A stretch of DNA of 28,371 bases from Lachnospiraceae bacterium UBA3386 (lineage in GTDB: Bacteria; Bacillota; Clostridia; Lachnospirales; Lachnospiraceae): NCBI GenBank assembly GCA_002358875.1, contig DEPS01000020.1:53109-81479 (forward strand), in the 5' to 3' direction. Made by a program: the position numbers and the translations under genes. Below, in pieces: positions 13,642 through 22,237 of this stretch (positions are counted from its first letter, which is position 1; each line of letters begins with the position of its first letter). Under the pieces are notes generated by a model, which saw only the letters and a program-made list of their open reading frames with translations, did no database searches and had not been told where the DNA came from.

Positions 13642-15016
13642 TACGCAGCACTTCCCCCAGCTCTGCCAGGGAAGCGACAGGTATGATGCGCATTCCCTCC
13701 GGCACTTCGAGGCGCCTCATGGAGCTCTTTGGCAGGACGCAGGCAGTAAAGCCCATCTTTGCAGCCTCCTGGATCCTGAGCTGGGCCATGGAGACAGCTC
13801 TTACTTCCCCGGAGAGGCCTACTTCCCCGAAGACGACCAGGTGGTCATCAACGGGCACATTCCGAAAGCTGGAAAGGATCGCGAGTACTATACCCAGATC
13901 GAGGGCAGGCTCGGTCTGGCGTATGCCCCCGGCCAGATTGATATAGGCATCGAACTGGGACATGGGGATGCCCAGGCGCTTTTCGATGACCGCCATCAGG
14001 AGGCTGACGCGGTTGAAGTCCGTGCCCGTGGACTGGCGTTTGGGATAGCCGTAACTGGTGCGGCATACCAGGGCCTGTACCTCGAGAAGCAGGGGCCTCG
14101 TACCCTCCATGGAACAGGTCACGACACTCCCCCCCACGTCATGAGGTCGTCCGCTCAGCAGAAATTCCGAGGGGTTGGGCACCTGGGAAAGCCCTCCGCT
14201 TCTCATCTCAAAAATGCCGATCTCGTTTGTGGACCCGAAACGGTTTTTGACGCTCCTAAGGACACGGTAGGACGCATAGCGGTCGCCCTCGAAATAGAGT
14301 ACGGCGTCCACCATGTGCTCAAGGACGCGGGGCCCTGCCACACTTCCCTCCTTGGTAACATGGCCGACAAGGAAAAACGTGATGCCGGTCTCCTTGGCCA
14401 GGCGCAGGAGGATCCCCGTCGCCTCACGGATCTGGGCGACACTCCCGGGCGAGGTCTGGATCTGCGAGCTGTACATGGTCTGGATAGAATCAATGATGAC
14501 AGCGCGGGGTTTTTCGGTCCGGATGACCGACGTGACAGCGTCGAGATCCGTCTCGCACAGAAAAGTCAGCCTGTCCGAAATATCACCGATCCGCCTGCCC
14601 CGCATCTTGATCTGACGAAGAGACTCCTCTCCCGAGATATAGAGAATATTAAGGCCGGAACCCGCCATATTGCGTGCTGTCTGAAGAAGGATCGTCGATT
14701 TGCCGATACCGGGATCGCCTCCCAGAAGGATCATGGAGCCGGGAACGACGCCTCCGCCCAGCACCCTGTCCAGTTCCTCAAAACCGGTGGAAAAACGCTC
14801 CTCCTCCGTCTCCTCGACAGCTGAGAGAGGCAGCGGCTTTCTTCCCGTACCGGGCCGGACACTGCCGCCCTGAGCAGAGGAAAAAGCCCCCGCAGTCTCT
14901 GCCGGAGCTTCCACCATCGTATTCCATTCTTTGCAGGCAGGACACTGGCCCAGCCATTTAGATGACTCATACCCGCAGCTGCTGCAGAAAAACAGTGTTC
15001 TGATCTTTTTTGCCAT
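13634..15016 (-). CDS. radA: DNA repair protein RadA (Sms)
   Basis: RadA is a RecA-like ATPase and helicase that promotes branch migration in recombination repair. The 460-residue protein has the full layout: an N-terminal zinc finger (C11, C14, C25, C28), Walker A GGDPGIGKST (99-108), Walker B VIIDSIQT (~173-180), the RadA-specific KNRFG motif (257-261), and a C-terminal Lon-like domain (~285-455) with GEVGLSGEVRAV. Start ATG 15016 is 11 nt after the clpC stop, with only a weak AAGAAG ribosome site, suggesting translational coupling to clpC. A clpC-radA order is common in Firmicutes. Confidence 0.97.
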   Translation of the reverse strand: MAKKIRTLFFCSSCGYESSKWLGQCPACKEWNTMVEAPAETAGAFSSAQGGSVRPGTGRKPLPLSAVEETEEERFSTGFEELDRVLGGGVVPGSMILLGGDPGIGKSTILLQTARNMAGSGLNILYISGEESLRQIKMRGRRIGDISDRLTFLCETDLDAVTSVIRTEKPRAVIIDSIQTMYSSQIQTSPGSVAQIREATGILLRLAKETGITFFLVGHVTKEGSVAGPRVLEHMVDAVLYFEGDRYASYRVLRSVKNRFGSTNEIGIFEMRSGGLSQVPNPSEFLLSGRPHDVGGSVVTCSMEGTRPLLLEVQALVCRTSYGYPKRQSTGTDFNRVSLLMAVIEKRLGIPMSQFDAYINLAGGIRQTEPALDLGIVLAILSSFRNVPVDDHLVVFGEVGLSGEVRAVSMAQLRIQEAAKMGFTACVLPKSSMRRLEVPEGMRIIPVASLAELGEVLRTG

Positions 15017-15027
15017 TTGAAAACTTC

Positions 15028-17526
15028 TTAATTATCCGTGACAACCTTTTCCGTAAGCGGGAGGGGTTTTTCCGCTCCGGCTGCCTTTGTAACAGAAAAA
15101 ACGACTTCGCCGCCCCGAAAGCCCGCGGTGACAAGATCTCCCCTTTTGAACTCATCTGCAAGGAGCTTCTCCGAGAGCGGATCCTCAATGACAGACTGGA
15201 TCGCTCTTTTGAGCGGCCGGGCTCCCATTTTATCATCTGAATATTTATCGACAATGTGGTTTCGAAGGGCGGGCGTGATCCGCAGGTCGATCCCCAGCTG
15301 CGCTTTGGCGCGGCTTACGAGGTCGGAAGCAAGAAGCGCGGTGATCCGTCCCATCTCCTCCGCCGACAGGGCGTGGAAGACCTGGATCTCGTCGATGCGG
15401 TTGATGAACTCGGGGCGGAAGATCTTTTTGACCTCCTCCATGACACCCTTCTTCATCCGCTCGTAATCCTGCTCCTTAGTTGGTTTGTCCGCAAAGCCCA
15501 GGGTCTTGGGCGCAATGATCTTCTGGGCACCGACGTTTGAAGTCATAATGATCACTGTATTCTTAAAGTTCACCCTGTGTCCCTGGGAGTCCGTGATATG
15601 TCCTTCGTCCAGGATCTGGAGCAGGATGTTGAATACATCCGGGTGCGCCTTCTCTATCTCGTCAAAAAGGACCACGGAATAGGGATGGCGCCTGACCTTT
15701 TCTGAGAGCTGGCCGCCCTCCTCGTAGCCCACGTAGCCGGGGGCAGAGCCGATGATCTTGGAGACGGCGTACTGCTCCATATACTCGGACATATCGATCC
15801 GGATCAGATCCTTATCCGATCCGAACATCACCTCCGCAAGCGCTTTGGAGAGCTCTGTCTTTCCCACGCCGGTGGGACCCAGGAAGAGGAAGGAACCGAT
15901 CGGCCTGTCCGGATTCTGCAGGCCCACGCGCCCGCGGCGGATCGCCCTTGAGACCGCGCGTACCGCGTCCTCCTGCCCGATCACACGCTTATGAAGCTCG
16001 TCCTCCAGACGCAGGAGCCTCTCGCTTTCCTTTTCCGTAAGTCTGTTGACCGGGACCTTTGCCCATATGGAGATGACGGAAGCGATATCCTCCTGTGTGA
16101 CTGTCTTCTTTCCCCCGTCCTGCTTTTTCTCCGCTAGGTCCCGGATCCTGTCCAGTTTTTTGACAAGGGCATCCTGTTCGCGCCGCAGCTCTCTCGCCGC
16201 AGAAAGATCCCCCTCCATAAAGGCTCTGGCAAGACGGTCATCCGTATCACGGATCTCTTTCTCAAGAAAAGCGGTCCTGTCTGTTCCCCCGTCATCCTTT
16301 CCAAGGCGAACGGATGCGCAGGCCTCGTCGATGACGTCAATGGCCTTGTCCGGCAAATTACGGTCATTAATATACCGGACCGAAAGATCCACCGCCATCC
16401 GCAGTGCCTCTTCCTCCACCTTTACGCCGTGGTGGTCCTCATAAATATGGACGATCCCGCGAAGGATCTCCAAGGCCTGTTCCGGGGTCGGTTCTTCGAT
16501 CTGCACAGGCTGAAAACGCCTCTCCAGAGCCGCATCCTTTTCGACATATTTTCTGTATTCTGTAATGGTCGTAGCGCCGATCAGCTGAACCTCGCCCCTT
16601 GAAAGAGAGGGCTTGAGGATATTCGAGGCGTCCAGTGAGCCTTCCGCTCCGCCTGCGCCGATCAGCGTATGGAGCTCATCAACAAAGAGAATGATGTTTT
16701 TGTCCGCGACGACCTCCTCTACCACCCTCTTGATTCGCTCTTCGAACTCACCCCTGTATTTTGTACCGGCTACCATTCCGGACAGATCGAGCGTCAGAAG
16801 ACGTTTATCCCGCATGGAGGCAGGGACATTGCCCGAGATGATCCTTCTTGCCAGCCCTTCCACGACCGCGGTCTTTCCCACGCCGGGTTCGCCGATCAGG
16901 CAGGGGTTGTTCTTTGTCCTTCTGCTCAGGATCTGGATGACGCGCCGGATCTCATCCTCCCGCCCGATCACCGGATCGAGCTTTCCGTCGGCAGCCATCT
17001 GCGTCAGGTCGCGGCTGTACTGCTCAAGGATTCCTCTTTTTCCTTCTCCCCGCCCCGCCGCGTTCAGGTCATCCTTGTGGGCTGCAGTATCCTCTCCCAT
17101 TGCGGCAAGCAGTTCAAAATACATCTTCGAGAGATTAATGCCCATAGCTTCCAGAATCTTGACCGCGACATTTTCCTTCTCCAGAATAATGGCAAGCAGC
17201 ATATGCTCGGTACCTGTCTTGTCGGAGCGGTACCTGTCCGCCTGGGCGCGGGCCATATGGAGCACCTTCTGACACCTGGGGGAAAAACCCTCATGGTCAA
17301 GCAGGGCCAGATTTCCGGGATGAATATTGAGCTGGGAGATCATCTCCTCCAGGCGCTTTCCCGTGACGCCGTTCTCCGCCAGGATCCTGGACGCAACGCC
17401 GTCAGGCTCGGTCGCGAGGCCAAGCAGAAGATGTTCTGTACCGGTATAGTTCTGATTTGCTTTTCTGGATGCGTTTTTTGCGGCTCGAAGCGACGCCAGT
17501 CCGCTCGATGTATAATTATCTTTCAT
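15028..17526 (-). CDS. clpC: ATP-dependent Clp protease ATP-binding subunit ClpC
   Basis: ClpC is a Hsp100 unfoldase that feeds substrates to ClpP. At 832 residues it has the two N-terminal Clp repeats (~1-140, with GTEHLLLGL and GTEHMLLAI), AAA1 with Walker A GEPGVGKT (212-219) and Walker B FVDELH, a middle domain of ClpC size (~415-475), and AAA2 with GPTGVGKT (550-557) and LFDEIEK. The short middle domain fits ClpC rather than ClpB. ATG 17526 suits the family N-terminus, but the strong GGAGGAG ribosome site is 16 nt away, which is unusually far. The gene follows a GntR regulator; ctsR, mcsA and mcsB, the usual Gram-positive partners, are absent here. A hairpin lies in the 132-bp leader. 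Confidence 0.96.
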   Translation of the reverse strand: MKDNYTSSGLASLRAAKNASRKANQNYTGTEHLLLGLATEPDGVASRILAENGVTGKRLEEMISQLNIHPGNLALLDHEGFSPRCQKVLHMARAQADRYRSDKTGTEHMLLAIILEKENVAVKILEAMGINLSKMYFELLAAMGEDTAAHKDDLNAAGRGEGKRGILEQYSRDLTQMAADGKLDPVIGREDEIRRVIQILSRRTKNNPCLIGEPGVGKTAVVEGLARRIISGNVPASMRDKRLLTLDLSGMVAGTKYRGEFEERIKRVVEEVVADKNIILFVDELHTLIGAGGAEGSLDASNILKPSLSRGEVQLIGATTITEYRKYVEKDAALERRFQPVQIEEPTPEQALEILRGIVHIYEDHHGVKVEEEALRMAVDLSVRYINDRNLPDKAIDVIDEACASVRLGKDDGGTDRTAFLEKEIRDTDDRLARAFMEGDLSAARELRREQDALVKKLDRIRDLAEKKQDGGKKTVTQEDIASVISIWAKVPVNRLTEKESERLLRLEDELHKRVIGQEDAVRAVSRAIRRGRVGLQNPDRPIGSFLFLGPTGVGKTELSKALAEVMFGSDKDLIRIDMSEYMEQYAVSKIIGSAPGYVGYEEGGQLSEKVRRHPYSVVLFDEIEKAHPDVFNILLQILDEGHITDSQGHRVNFKNTVIIMTSNVGAQKIIAPKTLGFADKPTKEQDYERMKKGVMEEVKKIFRPEFINRIDEIQVFHALSAEEMGRITALLASDLVSRAKAQLGIDLRITPALRNHIVDKYSDDKMGARPLKRAIQSVIEDPLSEKLLADEFKRGDLVTAGFRGGEVVFSVTKAAGAEKPLPLTEKVVTDN

Positions 17527-17591
17527 ATGATCCGTTATCTTTCTCCTCCCGGTCCCTGGCAGGTTCCGGCCATTATGTTCATTGGGACATG

Positions 17592-17628
17592 ACAGCTGTT
17601 CAGGATCCGGAGGATCCCGTACAGCTGC
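17592..17628. repeat. Two-part dyad in the clpC leader
   Basis: CAGCTGT (17593-17599) pairs with ACAGCTG (17621-17627) and, inside it, GGATCC (17603-17608) pairs with GGATCC (17612-17617) around a GGA loop. The internal loop is symmetric, 3 by 3. It lies about 66 nt upstream of clpC and 30 nt after the GntR stop. No U-tract follows, so it is more likely a processing, stability or regulator site than a terminator. Confidence 0.5.
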
Positions 17629-17658
17629 CCGGCATTGAACCGTCCTTTTTCCAAAGTC

Positions 17659-18033
17659 TTAAGTCAGCTCATAATCGTCGTAGATCTGGTCGATCATATT
17701 GTGGAGCTCCTCTCTGCTCATGTTCCGGCATCTGGCCTGAGCCAGGAGCTTCTTCAGATCTTTTTCCAGCTGTGCGCGGGCACGCAGGACATCTACATCG
17801 ACAGAGATTATAGCTCCCCGCCTCCTGTCAACCTTGACAAATCCCTCCTGCTTCAGAATCGAGTAGGCTTTGTTTACGGTATGCATATTGATGCCGATCT
17901 CGTCGGCCATCTGCCTGACAGAAGGAAGTGCCTGCCCCTCCTCGAGACTGGCTGTCGCTATCCCGAGGATAATCTGGTTGCACAGCTGCTGATATATTGC
18001 TTCTTCACTGCTGAAGTCAATCTTGATAAACAT
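17659..18033 (-). CDS. GntR family transcriptional regulator (YtrA-like)
   Basis: A 124-residue GntR-family regulator. The winged helix-turn-helix occupies residues ~8-78: AIYQQLCNQIILGIATASLE, LPSVRQMADEIGINMHTVNKAY (recognition helix region) and the wing GFVKVDRRRGAIIS. The short C-terminal helix pair (~80-120) has no ligand-binding domain, as in the YtrA subfamily, whose members usually control nearby genes by binding their own promoters. ATG 18033 has GGAGG at 8-nt spacing. Its promoter contains a 44-bp inverted repeat between the -35 and -10 boxes. It is the first gene before clpC, so repression of its own promoter would also set clpC and radA levels. The inducer is unknown. Confidence 0.92.
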   Translation of the reverse strand: MFIKIDFSSEEAIYQQLCNQIILGIATASLEEGQALPSVRQMADEIGINMHTVNKAYSILKQEGFVKVDRRRGAIISVDVDVLRARAQLEKDLKKLLAQARCRNMSREELHNMIDQIYDDYELT

Positions 18034-18144
18034 GATAAATTCCTCCGACCAACTGCGCCGGGCTCCACAGACAGGTACCCTCCGCCAACCAAAGGATTAA
18101 AAAGCAGCAGGATCCCGATACACTTTTGAAGCCTGATATACAAG

Positions 18145-18188
18145 GAGCATGATACTGTTATATTTAGAATATAACATGTATCATGCTC
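18145..18188. promoter_or_regulatory. 44-bp near-perfect inverted repeat, likely GntR operator
   Basis: The left arm GAGCATGATACTGTTATATT (18145-18164) is matched by a right arm at 18168-18188 that differs only by one extra T, around a 3-nt centre. It fills the spacer and -10 region of the GntR promoter. Within it CATGATAC/GTATCATG form the outer half-sites. A bound dimer would block RNA polymerase, consistent with YtrA-type autorepression. Confidence 0.8.
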
Positions 18189-18194
18189 TGTCAA
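18166..18194 (-). promoter_or_regulatory. Promoter for gntR-clpC-radA
   Basis: On the minus strand a perfect TTGACA (18189-18194), a 17-nt spacer and TATTCT (18166-18171). An alternative TG-extended TATATT occurs two bases earlier at 15-nt spacing. The leader to GntR ATG 18033 is about 125 nt. Confidence 0.75.
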
Positions 18195-18283
18195 GATGCA
18201 ATGTTTGTCTTCAGAATTTACACTAAATGTCAGGCTGCTGTGTACGTCCTCAACAATGCGCGTACAGTAACAATGTCAGGTGA

Positions 18284-20170
18284 TCATCTGCGGGAGCCTC
18301 TTTTTGTGCGGCTGTTCAGGAAGGAGTATTCCATATCGTCATCATCATCCGCATAGAAGCTTTCTTTTTCAGGCTTTTCCGGCTCCGCCGCCGCTTCCTT
18401 TTTTTCGGGGACACTGGCGGGATCCGGGATCAGATCCGCATCTTCGGGATAGTCGAGAGCCTCGTCAAAAACACGTTCCGCCGTGCGCTGACGTCTTGCG
18501 CGGTTTTTGCTGCCCTCCCCGCTGCTGCGGGAATTTTTATTGCGGCCTCTGCCGCGTCCCCTGGCCGGTCTGATTTCCTCTTCTTCGAAGTCATCTTCTT
18601 CCTGGTAAGGATCTTCCACGTCAGAGTCATCTACATCTTCGTCCCTGTCCGGATCATCCTCCTCGTCGTCTTCGTCCTCGTCATCATCTTCGTAGGCGTC
18701 GTCATCGTCTTCTTCGCTGTCGGAATGGAAGATGTTCTTCAGGATTCCGAAAAAGCCGCCTCTGCGGGGAGCATCCCCCTCTTCCTCATCATCGTCTTCG
18801 TACGAGTCGTCGTCATCGTAGTCATCCTCGTCTTCACCGAAGACTCCGTCGTCCTCATCGTCCTCACTGTCAACGATGCGGGAGGCCTTCTTTTTTCCGG
18901 CGCCTCCAAAGAGCCCGGCGAGTTTTCTGCGGGGAGCAGGCTTTTCCTCGTCCTCCTCCTCTTGGGGCTGTTCTTCATCCTCTGCGGAATAGGGATCCGC
19001 TTCCGCAATTTCACCCGGGTCGGGCTTCTCCAAAGGCTCCTGTGCGGGAGCTTTCTCTGTTACGGCTTCTTCTGAAACGGCCTTTTCTGTCCTGGCCTTT
19101 CCCGAATCGGCTTTCTTCGAGGCTTTTTTCTCAGTGCGGACCTTTTCTGCTTCGTTTTCATCTTTTTCGGGAGAAAATTCATCCTCCTCGTCCGAAGCCG
19201 TCAGCTGACCGCCCTCTTTGTCCTCATTATCTCCGTAGGAATAGGTCTCCCTTTCAGAATACCTGCTTCCGGCGCCATACTGACTGCGGGAACGCCCGGG
19301 ACGGTTGGAAGGTGTTCTGGTATTTCTTTTTAACACGATGTAAAGGAAGATCAGAAGCGCGATGAGAAGGACCAGAAGGATACAGGCAGCTGTTCTCCAG
19401 ATTCCTGCAGAAGCTGCACTCTTCTGGGCCTGCTTTTCCAGCATGTCCATTTTTTCGAGATCGCCAAGGCTGATCCGCCTGTCCGTATCATAGCTGTAAA
19501 CATACCAGCTTCCGGTTCCGTCGTTTTCCGTGACAAAATTGAGGCTGTACTGGGCATTGGGATCCGTGTAGGGACTATAGGAGTTGTCTTCCTGCTCCGG
19601 AAGAGCGGACTGGGAATCCGCTATTCCCCCGTCCTGTTCCCCGTCCTGGGAGGCGGCAGCATCTTCACCGCCGTCCGTCACCGGTGCCCCGGCGAGCTTT
19701 TCGGCGTCCTCCCCGGTCCAGTCATCGATTCCTTCGAGGTCGTCTTCGTCTCCCTGTTCTGACTCTTCATTATTTGCTTCTTCCTGCCGGGGAGCCTCTT
19801 CTTCCTCTTTTTTTTCTTCGGTCTGTGTCTGTTCCTCCTGGACAGGAGCCTCGACCAGATCGACCTCCCGGCCGCCGTTATCGACCCACTGGGCCTTGAC
19901 ATAGCCGGTGTTCTTATTTGGAAGCTCTATGTAATACCACTCTATCCCGGAAGCATCCACAGATCTGGAAATGACTGTAACCTTATCCCCCTTATTCAGG
20001 ACACCGATAATATTGTCATCCTTTTCCTGCCCGGTATTACGGATCATGACATCCGACGCCGTAACTGTAGCCGCTGCCGCGGGTACGGCCAGCATCAGAG
20101 CTGCTGTCAGTGCAACGATGAGCGCCGTCATTCTACCGGTTCCTCTTCGTCCCTGTTTCCTGTTTCCCAT
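18284..20170 (-). CDS. Membrane SH3b-domain protein with a long acidic disordered tail
   Basis: A 628-residue protein from ATG 20170 (AGGAGG at 6 nt); an adjacent ATG at 20173 and an open frame upstream are less likely. Order of parts: signal peptide (~10-36, ends AVPAAAA); bacterial SH3 domain (~38-98, with MIRN, NIIGVLNKGDKVTV, WYYIEL and TGYVKAQWV); Glu-rich linker (~105-200); a short folded segment (~203-235); one membrane helix (~258-282); then a ~345-residue cytoplasmic tail by the positive-inside rule (KRNTR follows the helix). The tail is almost all Asp/Glu with Lys/Arg patches and two glycine-hydrophobic motifs, RRKLAGLFGGAGKKK (~414-428) and RRGGFFGILKNIFHS (~469-483). SH3b domains usually bind cell wall. 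The tail function is unknown. It is transcribed from its own promoter, after purD. Confidence 0.85.
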   Translation of the reverse strand: MGNRKQGRRGTGRMTALIVALTAALMLAVPAAAATVTASDVMIRNTGQEKDDNIIGVLNKGDKVTVISRSVDASGIEWYYIELPNKNTGYVKAQWVDNGGREVDLVEAPVQEEQTQTEEKKEEEEAPRQEEANNEESEQGDEDDLEGIDDWTGEDAEKLAGAPVTDGGEDAAASQDGEQDGGIADSQSALPEQEDNSYSPYTDPNAQYSLNFVTENDGTGSWYVYSYDTDRRISLGDLEKMDMLEKQAQKSAASAGIWRTAACILLVLLIALLIFLYIVLKRNTRTPSNRPGRSRSQYGAGSRYSERETYSYGDNEDKEGGQLTASDEEDEFSPEKDENEAEKVRTEKKASKKADSGKARTEKAVSEEAVTEKAPAQEPLEKPDPGEIAEADPYSAEDEEQPQEEEDEEKPAPRRKLAGLFGGAGKKKASRIVDSEDDEDDGVFGEDEDDYDDDDSYEDDDEEEGDAPRRGGFFGILKNIFHSDSEEDDDDAYEDDDEDEDDEEDDPDRDEDVDDSDVEDPYQEEDDFEEEEIRPARGRGRGRNKNSRSSGEGSKNRARRQRTAERVFDEALDYPEDADLIPDPASVPEKKEAAAEPEKPEKESFYADDDDDMEYSFLNSRTKRGSRR

Positions 20171-20249
20171 CATGTACCTCCTGAACCGGAAAGTACAGAC
20201 TGACTTTGTCCGTTCTCCGGTTAATTGCTTCCTGCATGTATCAGGCTTC

Positions 20250-20277
20250 ATTATAACACCTGCTGTGCCTGTTTCAA
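20250..20277 (-). promoter_or_regulatory. Promoter for the SH3b membrane protein
   Basis: On the minus strand TTGAAA (20272-20277), a 16-nt spacer and TATAAT (20250-20255) preceded by TGT, an extended -10. The predicted leader is ~73 nt. It lies in the 139-bp gap after purD. Confidence 0.72.
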
Positions 20278-20309
20278 AAGAAAAAATCCAATATTTTCTT
20301 AACAATTCG

Positions 20310-21599
20310 TCAAAGGATCGCATTGCCGATATCGCTGCGCATATACATCTTGTCGAAACGGATCCATCCCGCCGCCTCATAGGCTTTTGCGCGCGCTTCC
20401 TTCAAGCTGCCGCCGATGGCGACGACGCCCAGGACCCTTCCGCCGCTGGTCACAGTGTTCCCTTTTTCGTCGAAGGCAGTGCCGGCATGATAACAGCGAT
20501 AGTCATCCTGTCCGTCAAACTTTTCCAGGCCGGTGATGACCTTTCCTTTTTCGTAGCTCTCCGGATAGCCGCCGGAGGCAATGACGACGCAGACCGCCGC
20601 GTTATCTGCAAATTCCAGCTTCACCTGGTCGAGGGTTCCGTCTATGCAGGCCTCCATGACGTCAATGATATCCGTCTTCATCCTGGGCAGGACGACCTGG
20701 GTCTCGGGATCGCCGAAGCGGGTGTTATACTCAAGGACACGGGGGCCGTCCGGCGTCAGCATCAGGCCGAAATAGAGGACGCCCCTGAAGGGCCTTCCCT
20801 CGGCGGCCATGGCCGCGACTGTTTTGTCGTAGATGTTCTCCCTGCACCAGGCATCGATTTCAGGCGTGTAGAAGGGACTGGGCGAGAAGGTTCCCATTCC
20901 TCCGGTGTTGAGGCCTGTATCGCCGTCGCCCTGACGCTTGTGATCCTGGGAGGAGGTCATCAGCTGATAATGCGTCCCGTCGACAAAGGCCAGGACAGAC
21001 ACTTCGCGGCCTGTCATGAACTGCTCGATCACGACGCTTGAGCCGGCATCGCCGAACTTTTTGTCCGTCATGAGCTCCCTGATCCCGTCTTTCGCGGCAG
21101 CGAGATCTTCGCAGATGAGGACGCCCTTTCCAAGAGCCAGCCCCGAGGCCTTTAAGACGATGGGGAAGGAAGCGGTCTCCAGATAGGAAAGAGCCCTGTC
21201 CGCGTCGTCAAAGGTCTCATAAGCCGCCGTCGGGATCCCGTATTTTTTCATCAGATCCTTGGAAAAAGCCTTGCTGCCCTCGATGATGGCCGCATTGGCA
21301 GGCGTACCGAAGATTCTCAGGCCCGCCGCCTCAAAAGCATCCACAATACCTGCGCAGAGCGGGTCGTCCATGCTGCAGACAGTGAGATCGATCTCCTCTT
21401 CCTTTGCGAACTGAACCAGAGCCGGGAAATCCATAGTCCCGATCTTCACGCACCGGGCTATCCTTGCAATGCCGGCATTTCCGGGCGCACAGTAGAGCTT
21501 TGCCACGCGGGGACTCCTCAGGATCGCGTCCGCGATGGCATGCTCTCTTCCGCCGCCGCCGACCAGAAGCACCTTCATATTCGTTTTCTTATTTTCCAT
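20310..21599 (-). CDS. purD: Phosphoribosylamine-glycine ligase PurD
   Basis: GAR synthetase joins phosphoribosylamine and glycine with ATP, step 2 of purine synthesis. The 429-residue protein starts with VLLVGGGGREHAIA, the PurD N-domain signature. The ATP-grasp core shows GLALGKGVLI, GREVSVLAFVDG and EYNTRFGDPETQ, and the C-domain VIASGGYPESYEKG is present. I chose ATG 21599 (GGAGG, 5-nt spacing); a GTG at 21614 opens the same frame but overlaps the purN end without a site of its own. It lies 11 nt after purN and is the last gene of the purE-M-N-D run. Confidence 0.96.
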   Translation of the reverse strand: MENKKTNMKVLLVGGGGREHAIADAILRSPRVAKLYCAPGNAGIARIARCVKIGTMDFPALVQFAKEEEIDLTVCSMDDPLCAGIVDAFEAAGLRIFGTPANAAIIEGSKAFSKDLMKKYGIPTAAYETFDDADRALSYLETASFPIVLKASGLALGKGVLICEDLAAAKDGIRELMTDKKFGDAGSSVVIEQFMTGREVSVLAFVDGTHYQLMTSSQDHKRQGDGDTGLNTGGMGTFSPSPFYTPEIDAWCRENIYDKTVAAMAAEGRPFRGVLYFGLMLTPDGPRVLEYNTRFGDPETQVVLPRMKTDIIDVMEACIDGTLDQVKLEFADNAAVCVVIASGGYPESYEKGKVITGLEKFDGQDDYRCYHAGTAFDEKGNTVTSGGRVLGVVAIGGSLKEARAKAYEAAGWIRFDKMYMRSDIGNAIL

Positions 21600-21610
21600 G
21601 ATTTCCTCCC

Positions 21611-22237
21611 TCACTCTTCAAGATGCGTTCTTCTTCCCTCTATCCGGACCTTTCCCGCAGCGATGAGGTCGATGGCGCGGGGCAGGATGATCCACTCGGC
21701 CTCTTCCATGACCCGCCTCTGCAGGGTCTGGGGGGTATCGCCCTCCTTTATCTCGACTGCCTTCTGAAGGATGATCGGCCCGGTGTCCAGATCCTCATCC
21801 ACGAAATGAACGGTCGCTCCGGTCACCTTTACGCCCCGCTCCAGCGCCTTCTCATGGACGCGGAGCCCGTAATAGCCCTTTCCGCAAAAGGACGGGATCA
21901 GAGCCGGGTGGATGTTTATGATCCTCCCCTGATAAGCGGCGCAGATTTTGTGGGGGACTGCGACCATGAAACCGGCAAGGACAATGAGATCGGGCTTTGC
22001 CTCATTTATTTTTTCAAAAAGCGCTTCGTTAAAGGCTTCCCGGTCCGGATAGTCCTTTGGGGAAACGCAGCATGCGTCTATACCCGCGTTTTTGGCCCGT
22101 TCAAGGGCAAAGGCTCCGGGATTGTTGCAGACGACCTGGACGATCTTCGCGTTCCGGATCGTCCCGTCGGCCATGCGGTCTATGATGGCCTGGAGATTGG
22201 TCCCTCCGCCGGAGACGCAGACAGTCACTCTCAGCAT
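21611..22237 (-). CDS. purN: Phosphoribosylglycinamide formyltransferase PurN
   Basis: GAR transformylase uses 10-formyl-THF to make FGAR, step 3 of the pathway. At 208 residues it is of normal length. The N-terminal VSGGGTNLQAII binds the substrate phosphate. Catalytic residues are visible in INIHPALIPSF (N108, H110) and DEDLDTGPII (D151). The start overlaps the end of purM by 7 nt, which suggests translational coupling. Confidence 0.96.
   Translation of the reverse strand: MLRVTVCVSGGGTNLQAIIDRMADGTIRNAKIVQVVCNNPGAFALERAKNAGIDACCVSPKDYPDREAFNEALFEKINEAKPDLIVLAGFMVAVPHKICAAYQGRIINIHPALIPSFCGKGYYGLRVHEKALERGVKVTGATVHFVDEDLDTGPIILQKAVEIKEGDTPQTLQRRVMEEAEWIILPRAIDLIAAGKVRIEGRRTHLEE

Noticed and set aside
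18241..18266. TGTACG ... CGTACA dyad after the SH3b gene as a terminator
   Set aside because: Six-base stem with a 14-nt loop and no U-tract.
19971..21041. 356-codon plus-strand open frame over purD and the SH3b protein start
   Set aside because: It runs antisense to purD, which has full motifs; no ribosome site or recognisable domain.
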